Positions 33,735 to 45,200 of a DNA stretch of 64,000 bases are shown piece by piece. The notes below the pieces were generated by a model. It did no database searches. It was not told the origin of the DNA and saw nothing but the letters and a program-made list of their open reading frames with translations. Made by a program: the position numbers and the translations under genes. The stretch comes from Chrysemys picta bellii (Eukaryota; Chordata; Testudines; Emydidae): NCBI RefSeq assembly GCF_011386835.1, contig NC_088791.1:8494998-8558997 (forward strand), in the 5' to 3' direction. The first letter of the stretch is position 1. The number at the start of each line of letters is the position of its first letter.

Positions 33735-35900
33735 GCCATATCTACATTACAACGTTAAGTCGACTTTATGTAAGTTGACAGCAAGTCTCCGAATTAAGCA
33801 CGTCGATCTTGTGTGTCCACACCACGCTCACTGTGTCGGCGGAGTGCGCCCTCACTAGTAGTGCTTGCATTGCTGCATGGTGCACTGCACTGCAGGTCGC
33901 TAGCGCACACTGCAAGTAGCCGAATGGAATTTTGGGTAGGGCTTGCAATGCCTCATGGGACCAAAACATTGTCGCGGGTGGTAATGGGAACATGGTATTA
34001 GCCTCCCATGATGCACTTTCCTCCCTCCCTGAGAGCAACGGCAAACAAACCAAGGCTTTTTCACGTCTTTTAGTCGCGCAGATGCCATAGCCCGATAAGC
34101 ATGGACCCCGCTCAGCTATGCACTCTTGTTGTGAGCATTACAAACACCTTGTGCCTTAGCCTGCAGTATTTCTACAGCTGAGACAGGAGCCGCCATGTGG
34201 AACATTGCGATGTCACACAAGCAGTCCTGCTGCAAGCCATAGAGCGAAACAAGCCGCAGCTGCTGGGGGCAGTCGCACATCAGCTGAACACAGTTGAGCA
34301 CCGTTTCTGATCCCGGGAAAGAAGCCCTGATTGGTGGGACCGGATCGTTATGCAGGGATGGGATGACGAGCAGCGGCTGCAGAACTTTTGAAAGCGGAAG
34401 GCCACATTCTTTGTGCAGAACTTTTCCCAGCCCTGAAGCGCAGCAATGCTAAAATGAGAGCTGCTCTGACAGTGGAGAAGCAAGTGGTGATCGCTCTATG
34501 GAAGCTTGCACCACCAGACTGCTACCGGTCAGCGGGGAATCAATTTGCAGTTGGTAAATCCACCATGGGAGCTGTTGTGATCCAAGTGTGCAGGGCCATT
34601 AATTGACTTCTGCTAAGAAGGGTAGTGACTCTGGGCAACATGCACGACATAGTGGATGGTGTTGCCGTGATGGGGTTCCCTAACTGCAGTCGGACGATAG
34701 ATGGCACACGTATCCCAATCTTGGCACCAGAGCACCTTGCCAAAGCGTACATAAACTGAAAAAGCTACTTCTCAATGGTGTTGCAAGCGCTGGTGGATCT
34801 CAGAGGCCAGTTCACCAACGTCAAGGTGGGCTGGTCAGGGAAGGTGCATGACGTGCGCATCTTTAGGAACACAGGTCTGTTCAGAAAGCTGCAAGCAGGG
34901 ACTTTCTGTCCAGACTGCAAAAGAACCATTGATTATGTTGCCATGCCAATGGTGATCCTGGGAGACCCAGCCTACCCTTTGCTCCCAGGGCTCATGAAAC
35001 CTGCCGCCTGGACAGCTGTAAGGACGTTTAAAAGGTCATTGGTGCTGTTTGCTTATGAGGTTAGACCTCAGTGAAAGCAATATCCCCATTGCTATTGCTG
35101 CCTGCTGTGTGCTCCGTAATATCGGTGAAACAAAGGGAGAAAAGTTTCTGCTGGGGGTGGGGTGGGTTGAGGCTGAGCGCTTGGCAGTCAATTTTGAGCA
35201 GCCAGATACCAGGGCAGAGCCCATTGAGGGGCTCTGCAGCTCTGTGAGGTTTTGAAAACCAGTTTCAGCAATGACTCACAGTAATGTGACACTTACCTGT
35301 GGTGTTCCTTACCAAACTCTCCCTTCCCTTGCCTTTTCTCCCCTGTAAACTCCACCCCCACCAACCACCATGTGTGGAATGAACAAAGAGCCTTTTTTTT
35401 TTCTCAATCCATTTTGTTTTATTATGCACACAAACACAGACAGCAAAAAAAGTAAGATAACCTTGGGCAAAAGGACTGATAAGATTGGGAGGGGAGAAAC
35501 AAGGAAAGCTTGTTTGCAGGTGCACTGCAGTAACCATAAAAGGTCTGGGAATGGGTGCCTTCAGTTCCTTGTACCCTCCCCTGGCGTCGAGGGCAAGGGC
35601 TACCAAACTCCCTCCCCCTCGCCCCGTCTCATAGAACATTTGGGGGAGGAGGATTGAGAACTGGGCAATGCTGGCAGGCAGAAGGAGGCTAGCATCCATC
35701 TGCCTTCCTTGAAGCTCAACCCGATGTCTCCACATGTCTGATTGGTCCTTCATAATCCACAGTATCTCAGCCTTTGTGGGAGAAGGCCAGGGGAGAGTGT
35801 GTGCGCGCGCCTGGGGGAGGTTGGTGAGGGGAGAGTGCAATTGAATACATTGTTGAACTGACACCATCACATTTCAAAAACCAATATCTGTCTTTATTAG
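33735..35900 (+). pseudogene. Decayed PIF/Harbinger element with transposase pseudogene
   Basis: The left end GCCATATCTACATTACAACG after TAA resembles a Harbinger terminus. Between about 34320 and 35260, + strand segments in shifting frames match the intact transposase at 28916: FPALKRSNAKMRAALTVEKQ, YRSAGNQFAVGKSTMGAVV, MVLQALVDLRGQFTNVKVGW, MVILGDPAYPLLPG. Stops, frameshifts and a deletion of the segment carrying the catalytic Glu show it is dead. A - strand open frame at 35265-35870 is where the convergent Myb-like partner would be, but it has no recognisable domain. I did not find the right terminus. Confidence 0.8.
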
Positions 35901-36404
35901 TTTTAAAATCAAGAGTTCTCCTACTATCCGAGGCCCTGATCCTGCAAACACTTGAGCAGTGACATTGAACTCAAGTGTGCTATTCATGTTCATAAGTGTT
36001 TGCAGGCTCCGAGCCCTAGAGAATTAATTCAAAACTGGAAATTCTCCTTACACACAAATACAGTCAGCTACTATGAATGTAAGTGAGCTAACATATGCCC
36101 TCACCCAGCAAAGATTTGCCCATGCAGAGCTGATGGCAGGACCCGGGGCCTCTCTCTGCTGCCAGCTGGGAAATAAGAGAAATGTTATACGGCGGGCATG
36201 ACCAGTGTGCTCAGAAGTGGATAGTACACCAAAATAACAACAAGCCCTGCATGGGAGAGATTAAAATCAAGAGCACCGATCCTACAAAGACTTAAGTGTG
36301 TGCATAACTTTACCCGAGTAGACCCAGAGAGTCAAAAGGTGCTCATGTGCTTAAAGTTACACATGTGCATCAGTGTTTGCAGGACTGGGTCATAAGGCGT
36401 GGGC

Positions 36405-36533
36405 TGTGGGGGCGCTAGGACCCTATGAGGTGGGAGGTTGCTCAGGCTGCAGTCTGAGCCCACAAGTCTACCCAGCAATGAAACAACCCTGCAGCCCGAG
36501 CCCAAGTTGGCCGGTTGCTGTGTAGACATATCC
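36405..36533. mobile_element. Truncated Harbinger-type MITE (right half)
   Basis: The right end TGCTGTGTAGACATATCC followed by TAA is a Harbinger-like terminus. The adjoining sequence has GCAGCCCGAGCCC and the related AGCCCACAAGTCTACC. The left terminus is missing, so borders on that side are approximate. Confidence 0.5.
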
Positions 36534-36879
36534 TAAGATACAGGAAAATTCAGGTCACCCTGGATAGCATAGAGGAAGGAATAACATGGAGGTGGTGGTG
36601 GTGGTTTTTAAATGGAAGTGAACAATTTGGTGGGTGTTGGAGTGTTTAAGGGGGATCTGAATGTGGGAAAGGTTGTGACTTGGCGGACTGGGATAGGGAC
36701 AGAAGTCTATGTATAGGAAAAACACACAGACATGAGGTGTGGGAGAAGGCGATATCTCTCAGTACCTACAGTCCGTGTTTCCAGAATATGCCGCCTATAG
36801 CTACTTAAACAAGGATGCTACAGAACTCTGTGTTCTCAGGGTGTGTTTCTCTTTTGTTAATTAGAACATTATATAATAA

Positions 36880-37040
36880 TAGTGACTATCACGCAAGGAT
36901 CTCAAAGCACTTTAATATTTTAAGCCTAACAGCAATAGTGAGAGGTAGAGTGATATAATTATCCTCATTGGTAACAGTGGAAATGACATACTTAGAAGTT
37001 AAGTGACATGCCCCAGGTTACAGTGGAAATCAGCAGGAAT
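36880..37040 (-). repeat. MIR-type SINE fragment (-)
   Basis: GGATCTCAAAGCACTTTAAT and AGAAGTTAAGTGACATGCCC resemble the complement of the MIR 3' half. Confidence 0.5.
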
Positions 37041-37632
37041 AGCAGTAGGGGCCAGATTTCCAAAGGGATTTAGGCACCTACAGATGCAGATCGACACCTA
37101 ATGGGATTTTCAAATGCTACTAAACAGATTACATACCTAACTCCTACTGAAACTGGAAGTTAGGTGCCTAATTTGTGGAGACACTTTTGAAAAATCTCTT
37201 CAGGCACCTATCTGCATCTTGAGGTGTCTAACCACCTTGGCCGTGGCACATTTACCACGGAATGCCACAACATGCTCAGCGCTCGCTTGGTTGCCAAAAG
37301 CGGTAAGATCACCAATGGCTGACATAGGCTGAACCTCCAGCCAGCCCGGCTTAAAGACCTAGCTGGAGAGAGGATCCTGGTGGGCTCAACCTGTAAGGGT
37401 GCTGTTTCCTTTGGGAACGTGCCTTGAGGAGGATACCTTTGCATATCTGACCCGATGAGTTTTGGCCCTGCTCATGCAAAACCTGCTGTAAAAATTGGCT
37501 CCTCAGAAGAGAGGTTTCTTCTCAGGGAGGTGGCACAGAGCTAGCTGCGGTTTGGGGACACTTTAGGCCGCTCGCGAGATAGTAAGCTTCCTAAAGTTGG
37601 GTTCTTCTATAGGCTTCACTGTATTTTTATAA

Positions 37633-38089
37633 TACACCTCTACCGCGATATAAGGCGGTCGTGGGGAGCCAAAAATCCCTACCGCGTTATAGGTGAAACG
37701 CCGTTATATTGGGGTAGCGGTGGCAGGGCTGCAGCGGTGATTTAAAGAGCCCAGGACTCCAGCCGCAGGGAGCCCCAGGCCCTTTAAATCTCCAGCCGAG
37801 CCCCGCTGCCTCAGCCCCGGTGTAGCGGCGGCAGGGCTCCAGCAGTGATTTAAAGGGCCCGGGGCTCTGGCCGTGGGGAGCCCCAGGCCCTTTAAATCGC
37901 TGGCCGAGCCCCGCTGCCTCAGCCCCGGTATAGCGGTGGCAGGGCTCCAGCAGTGATTTAAAGGGCCCTGGGCTCCCTGCAGCAGCCGGAGCCCCGGACC
38001 CTTTAAAGCACCGTCGGAGCCCCGCTGCTACCGCGCTATATGCGAACCTGTGTTATATCCGGGTCGCGTTATAGCGGGGTAGCGGTGTA
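37633..38089. mobile_element. TA-flanked MITE with a triplicated 108-bp core
   Basis: The ends TACACCTCTACCGCGATATA and TTATAGCGGGGTAGCGGTGTA are inverted copies. TA at both tips fits a Tc1/mariner-pogo type insertion, though no transposase is present to confirm this. The interior contains three tandem repeats of a unit beginning TAGCGG at 37715, 37823 and 37931, an exact 108-bp period. Confidence 0.75.
37715..38036. repeat. Three tandem 108-bp repeats inside the MITE
   Basis: Units start at 37715, 37823 and 37931. Each contains GGCAGGGCT, GTGATTTAAAG and, in the first two, GAGCCCCGCTGCCTCAGCCC. The third unit is more diverged at its end. Confidence 0.9.
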
Positions 38090-39095
38090 TTTATTAAGTT
38101 CAGGATATTGGATTTATCCCTTACATACCATGATCTGTTGTTCTTTTTTTTGTCTAATTTAGATTTTACGGGCCCCGGCCAAATTCTGATCAGTTACATT
38201 GGGGTAAATCCAGAGCAGTTCCACAAGCAAAGTTTAATCCACTCTGGTATAACAGATCATAGATCATGTCTTCTCACATTTGCAAAGTGCCAGGCACATG
38301 ACTGGTGTTATATAAACAGCAATAGGGCTTCACAGTGCAAGCTTATAAGAGCAGGTTATTTGTTCAGTAAATATAACAAAGTAAATATATATAGTCATAT
38401 AAATTAATAATGAAAAAGGTTAACGTCTGAGTTTTGTTTAATATTGAGACTCCATTTCTCTTATATATGGCAAAAACAGATCTCAGCATAATCAGAAAAT
38501 AGTTAAAACTTTAGCAAAATCAAATTAATTAAAGATTTTTTCTGATCATTCCTTTGTGGGTTGTTTGTTTAAATATACCTGTATATTAAAAATAACTTCT
38601 CATTTCTAAAGATATAGCTTCTATAAAAGGTTGCCTTGGAATGAAGTAGTTTCTCTTCCTCACTTAAATCTAAGTATCACATTAAATCTCTCTTAGCAAA
38701 AACTAATTCAGAAGTCTTGTACTATAAGCAACATTATCGTCAGAGGCCTTGAAGCTTCCACACCTCAATTAAGTCAGTGAAATAGAAAAAATATCCCTGG
38801 AAGATCTGATCATATGGATCTCGGGGAAAATTCTGTGACATTTCCAAGTGGGGAGCATCTGGGGAAATCATTTCTAGCTCTGGGAAAAGCAGAAAGTACT
38901 TTTTAATAAAGTTATAAATAAATAACTTTTTTTAAAGAGAAGAGTGATTCAGAATTAATCAGAGATGGATTCAGAAAGATAATATTCTTTGATAGACTTT
39001 TCTTTGTGTGGGGAGGAAATTATATCAAAACCAGTATTCAAGTTAGACTGCAGAAATGGGCATGATCAAGGCAATGCCTCAGCCGATGTCAACCC
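38090..39095 (-). other. Region downstream of the LRGUK stop, possibly its 3' UTR
   Basis: This AT-rich stretch has no ORF of interest and no recognisable transposon. No canonical AATAAA on the - strand was found close to the stop. A variant ATTAAA occurs near 38900. Confidence 0.35.
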
Positions 39096-39247
39096 TCAAG
39101 GGTTTGTCTTTTTCCGCCCTGATGGGATTGGAGGTAGGACGGGTTTGGTGTTGGAGCCTGGTCGGTTTGCAATCTGGGGCACACGAGGAGAACCAGACTT
39201 GGATTTGCTGGCTTTTTTTTCAAGCGTGTCACTAGAGAGTTCAGCGT
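39096..39247 (-). CDS. LRGUK: LRGUK terminal coding exon
   Basis: Acceptor TTAATCCTTGCAG/AC on -. Two leading bases complete Asp, then 50 codons including TGA at 39098-39096. The peptide contains KKASKSKSGSPRVPQ and NRPGSNTKPVLPPIPSGR. Confidence 0.75.
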
Positions 39248-42200
39248 CTGCAAGGATTAACAAACAAATTAGTAAGCAATTTCAAGGAAGTAAAGATTGT
39301 TCTCACTGAACAACACTATATAATCCCGCCATTGGTCTTCCTCTCTGGTACCCCACTCCCTCGCAAGCCCCACAGCAAGCAGACATTCTTTCAAAACTTG
39401 CACCAGCTGAGAAATCTGCGTGTGATTCAACTGGAACTTTCCCAGTGGAGAACGGATCTATACTGAGCCGGTGACCCTTAGTTCAAATGATCTTATAGGG
39501 GCCAAAGGAAAAGGAAGATGTAGTCTAGCTGGGGAACTCAGCCCAGAGAGGAGGATGGGGGCATGAGGCACCCGAACTACAACTCCCATGAAGCATCACA
39601 GCAAAATTTTTGCACTGAAATTTTTTGTGTTGTTTTTCAATAAAAAGTTGAAATTTTAAAAAAAATTTATTTAGCTGAAAACTCAATTTTCTGTTGAAAA
39701 ACAGTTAACAGGAAATTTTCAACCAGCCCTAGTGACTACCCCTAATTCATAGAAGTGGAAAGTCAACTACATGCCAACATTTATTACCACCATTTGGTGT
39801 TCGTAAGACATGTACTATTAGAAGCTGAGACAATGTAATTGCACCGTAATCTGGATATACGTATACCCCGATACTCAGACCTCAGTGGTTCAGGAACCAA
39901 ATTAGCGATCAACATTAGCCAAAGAGCCACAGTCATGTGAGTTCATTGTTTCATTTACTGCAGTACTATATATTCCTATTTAAACCCAATGAAAGGGGAA
40001 ATATTTAGTTTGTTTATATATATATATAATTCTCAAAGCAAAATGGCTGACCAAGTATTATTATTTTATAAACTACAATTGGTTAATAAATAGTAAAAGC
40101 ATCCTGATTGGTTAATAGCTTAGATTGGTTAATAATTAAATCACACAGTGTTTTAATATCACGTGCTGCAAAGAGCCGCGGATGCCACATTAAAGAGCCA
40201 CTTGCGAGCCTCAGTCTGAGTATCACTAACCTACACGATAATTACCGGGCCCTTATTACAAAGGCTGAGCAAAAAAAGTAGATTATTTTGGAAAACAATT
40301 CAGACCTTTCAAACTTTCCATTCCATTGCGGACTCCTCCAATGTCCCCACATTCTGCATTGGCCTCTTCGGAGTATCGAGCACTAGGAACTGGGCTCCGG
40401 GCAGACAAGCTTTCTGTTGAAAATGCACCAGCCGAGGACATTATAGATAACCCACTGGTGGCACGTGATTCTCTGGAGCTGAGAGTGAGAATGGATTTAT
40501 TCTTTCGTGGTAGTAAAAACCATACACTGTGAGTTTGTTTAACATGACTTCAATGACACCAGTAATATTGTCAGTCAGGAGCCTGAAATAAAACATCAGA
40601 CTCACCAGTTATACAGCACTTTTCCCACACATGACAACACTTCTTTGGAGGTAGTAAACAAAACTGCCAGCACCCACTTTAATTTTTAATGTATTTAACC
40701 AATCACAGACAGGGAAAGAAAAACAGAGGTTCATGCTACAGTGTGAATCAGCTGGAGAGATGGGATTCGAACTCAAAGAGTTCCTGTTTGTCAATTCTAT
40801 GTTCAGCATAATAAACGGTGTCTCTTAGTGAGTGATTTTGGGAAAAAATGAAGAATTTACAAAAATTACAAAGATCTATTTATTTAATAGAAGATCTGGG
40901 AGGCTCATAAGGAAATGTTAACATTGTCTAGAAGACACATCCAGGCAGAATCAAAGGATGGTTTTGTGGTAAAGGCCCTAAACTGGGATTTAGAAGATCT
41001 GGTTTCAGTTTCCAGCTCTGGCACAGACTCCCAAGGTGATCTTGGGCCAGTCTCTTTCTGCCTCAATTCCCCTTCTGTAAAATGAAATGAATAATACCTC
41101 CTTTCTTCCACACTTTCTCGGTCTTGTCTATGTAGAGTGTACACTCCTCAGGGAAAGGACCATCTCTGACCATGCATATGTACAGTGCCTAGCACAATGG
41201 GCGCTGGAGAAAGCAAGCACCTCTGTAATACTACTAATAAATAACCTGGCTGTTGGGTAGCCTATACAGAAGCAGTTGGTGATCTCACTTCACCCATCAG
41301 TGGGCAGGTCTCTGTGGCACAAAGCCACCTCTACATTTGGCTCTACTGTGGGAAATCAACATAGAGGCCAAGGCCTGAATGGGCAGCTTGCCTGCAGGTC
41401 AACATGGACACAGATTAGCATGACAATGCTAGAGCCTGGGTTGTCGCTTGTTCTGGGCCTACATAGATTTCAGTCTCCAAGGGTGTGAATCCAGCATCTA
41501 TAACAAACACTGAATTTGTTTAAGCAAAAAAATGCTTGATGCACAATTACTGCAAAGAAGTACCAGTAAATACCCATTTTAAACAAGAAATCACACAGAA
41601 ACTTTTAAGAGACTGTAATAGACATTTAATAAAGTCCATCTTTACACAACAGCTGTTCTGGCCTATTGTGTGAAAGAAAACATTGATTCGTAGATTCTAA
41701 ACTTGGGACCATTCTGGTTATCTAATCTGACCTCCTGCACAAGCCAGGCCAGAGCATTTAGCCCAATGATTCCTGCGTGGAGAGCAATTACCTGTGATAA
41801 CACTGTGATTAGAATGTCTTTGGGGGAGAAGGGAGAATGGTTTAAGGAGCAGACAAGGTTATGAACTGGCAGAGCCTTTGAAATAAAAAAATAAGGAAAT
41901 TCAAAATATGAGGGGGAAAGAATCAAAAGAATGAGATACAATAGTGGCATAAAGCCCAGAAAAAAACACCAGGAAATGATCTTTACTGAAGGCCTGATCC
42001 TGGCCCATGGACAGCAATGGAGATTCTGCCATTGACCTCAATCCGAGCAGGATTAGATCCTGAGAAGTCCTGAACATTCACATCTCTCGCTGAAGTCAAT
42101 GTGACCTGGGGGTGTCCTGCTAAGGCAATGTGCTTAACCCTAACAGTGATCTCCCCATAATACCCACCAGGCGTCATTACAGGATGGCAAAGCAATTCCT

Positions 42201-45200
42201 GGGAGTTGTAAATCCAGGCTAAGATTAAACAGCAGCTTTGGGTTTTTCAAAAATATCAGTGCCAATGCAAATACTAGTTTCTGAAGGGTCAGCTCCCTGC
42301 TCTGCTATTCTAGAACACAGCCCTGCATCTGTCTCCTAACAGAAACTAAAAATAAATCGCATTCAGGTTGGAATTTAACCCCCCGTCGATCTCTATATAG
42401 TATACATGAACATGTCATGTCTGACCGCAATGGGATACAATCCAATGCAATAACAGGCAATTCTGAGTTGTCTTTCAGTGTCCCTGAATAGCGACGGATT
42501 ACGATGTGGCATTTGTGACACAAGGTATATAACTAACGACAAGAAAAACGCTTGATGTCTTTCTGTTAACTCATCCCTCACACCTGGTGAGTTGTAATAA
42601 ATCGTATCGGGTTCTGCTAGGGTGACCAGATAGCAGTGTGAAAAATCAGAACAGGGAGTGGGGGGTAAGAGGTGACTATATAAGAAAAAACCCTAAATAT
42701 TGGGACTGTCCCTATCAAAACGGACATCTGGTCACCCTAGGCTCTACTGATAAGTCTGATACGGGCTGTGCACAAAGGGTCCTGATCCTTGATTGGGCCT
42801 CTAGGCATAAATGTAATAAAAATAAACAATTATATACTACAAGACTCCTGAAATGTTGCTCAGCATGAAAAACAAATACCAGTGAATTGGGTGGGGTAAG
42901 CAGGGGTTATATGGCCCCTGCCATCACAGAATCTGTGTGCTTGTCAACTCATTGACTTTTAGTGGGAATTGGGCACCTAACTGCCATTTGTGCCTTTGAA
43001 ACATCTCCCCCAGGCATTACCCCAGCCAAGCATTCTGTAAATCCGTTCTGATCATCTAGCGCATCTTCAACCCCTCACTATAAGGGCACTGGGAAAATAA
43101 TGAGTGTATACAGTTAGGTAGGGATGGCCAGGCTTCTCTTCAGAATTTACTTTTCTCCTCTTTTCCTTCCACCAAGACAAATTCCCCACCCCGTGACTGT
43201 TAAAGTGAAAAGAACAGAAAATAAGCATACTCAAAATAGGACAAGGAAGTGGAATAATGAGATCATAGTGCATATAACCGATATATATATAAAATAAATA
43301 CATTGAGGATTAAAGCAGTGGACTGTAAGGGGGTCTCATATGTACACTCACTGTACTGTATGTATCTGTACTGGACTGCAAAACAAATTCTCAGCTCTAA
43401 GATACATAATTCCATGTTAACACATGACATTGCAGCAGATCAGTGTTTTCCATTGCATGTTGTATGGTGGTGATGGGACCCTTAACATTAATTCATTAAT
43501 ATTTTCTGGGTCAGACCCTCAGCTGGTGTAAATCAACCTAGCTCCATCGAAGTCAATGGAGCTGCACTGATCTACACCAGCTGAGCATCTGGCTCCACGT
43601 CTGCACTGGCTAAGGGACCAGTAACAACCAAAGTTGTTTAGGCCCCTGTGTGAAGATACGTGGAGAACCCACATTTATGAGGGAAGAGATTAGTAACCGG
43701 CAGAGGCTATCCGAAGTCTAGGAAGCGTGGATCATGGGGCCTTCTTCTGTGGGACCATGGAGGGTTCGGCCCTGACGTTCACCTGACAAGGTAGAGAGGA
43801 GATCACAGAAGGAAAAGAAGGCCAGAGGTGTGCTGAAAGAATGCAGGTCCCTGTGCAGCCACCCACTAGACATGTGCTCTGGGCTGGCCCTTGGAACAGA
43901 ACCATGGGATTCCTGTTTTCTATTCACAGACCAGCTACAGTACTGAGCATCACCGCACTAAGGCCTGCAGGCCTCCTGCTTTAAGGGATAACAGTTGGTT
44001 CGGTTTCCATAACAGCTCAAACTAGGGCAGTAACTGACGAATGTGATGAATTACGCATAGAATTTGGGACGCTCCCCAATGAGTTCTCCAACTCATTAGT
44101 TGGCCCTAATCCCAGAGGTGAGGAGACAGTGCTTTGTTTGCTACGCCCACAGGCCAGTAATTCACATTTGCACCATACGCTTACCGCACGCGACTTTTCA
44201 TTCTACTGCTTCTGCCATCCCAAATGTTGGAAGCATGGAATTGAAAATAAAAGAATATTAATTCACCTCAATACACAAACCAAAAATACCCACCACAGGT
44301 CTTAGCATTAAGTTTCTGAAGTGATGTTTTACAAAAGCACTAGAGGGAGTCTATACAAGAGCATTGCCATCCTGCCTATGAACAACTCTCATCCAAGCCT
44401 TCATTATTTTTCCTTGCAAGAGGATCTGACAACATGACTGTATATTTTGCTGTAGGCCTGATGCACGCACAGAAAATGAATCCGATTAGCAGTTTGCTTT
44501 CTCTCTCCTCACAGTTGTTTTCCCACTGTGTTATTAAGAGCGTTAAATGAAAACACTGCTAAAGTCAAAACACCAAACTGTGCTAGAGTGGAAAGACACA
44601 TTTATTCCCATATGTGAAGGGCTTTAACGCTTTTACAACTCATCATAGCTTCACACTCACTGGGTTATGGGTCTTGCCTCTTTACTGGTGTGGGCAGATG
44701 ATGCATAATCCCTTGGCAACCTATTATGCACTGTGTCTCTCTCATGCATTCACTCTGTTCCCTTCAGCACACTCCAATATGGTACAAGTACACAGTACAA
44801 TCTAATCCACAGAGACCTACCATTTCAACATTTTTACAGCGTGTTAATTAACTTCTGTAATTACAGTGGCCGGCTGGACAGCATATAGTGGAAATGTATG
44901 AGCTCTTTAAGATTTAAACAGAACAGTCAGTGTATTTCACCAGCAAGTTTATCCACAAAAAAGCAAGAACTCTGCAGCCTAAAGGACAAGGGATAAAGTG
45001 AACTGCAAAGGGATTGTGGATGTTTTGCATCTCTCACGATCAGACCAAGACACTGTCGACGTACACAAGTTTTCAAGCACTAATTAACACTACCTTTTTA
45101 GAAAGGTAAAAAAGACATACAGAAAAAAAAAAAGATCCCTTTCAAATACCCCTGGAAAGGGACTATGGTCTGTGTGGAACGAGAATGGGACTGGCAGTCA

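Noticed and set aside
35265..35870. 201-codon - frame next to the decayed Harbinger
   Set aside because: The position fits a convergent Myb-like partner, but I see no SANT domain, so it is only mentioned within the pseudogene entry.
36405..36533. Right end of the decayed Harbinger starting at 33735
   Set aside because: The terminus is Harbinger-like, but the adjoining sequence belongs to a different GC-rich MITE family, so I treat it as a separate truncated MITE.
40609..40700. Possible - strand exon with acceptor GTGCTGGCAG and donor AACTG/GTGAGT
   Set aside because: The peptide is Cys-rich and unlike a disordered LRGUK tail, and no phase partner was found.
43760..43830. Possible - strand exon ending CTTGTCAG/GTGAAC
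   Set aside because: The encoded peptide has no recognised similarity and it does not fit the phase chain of the accepted LRGUK exons.
44180..44215. Possible small LRGUK exon on - with donor GTGCG/GTAAGC
   Set aside because: Its phase does not connect the 46222 exon to the terminal exon, and the acceptor is weak.
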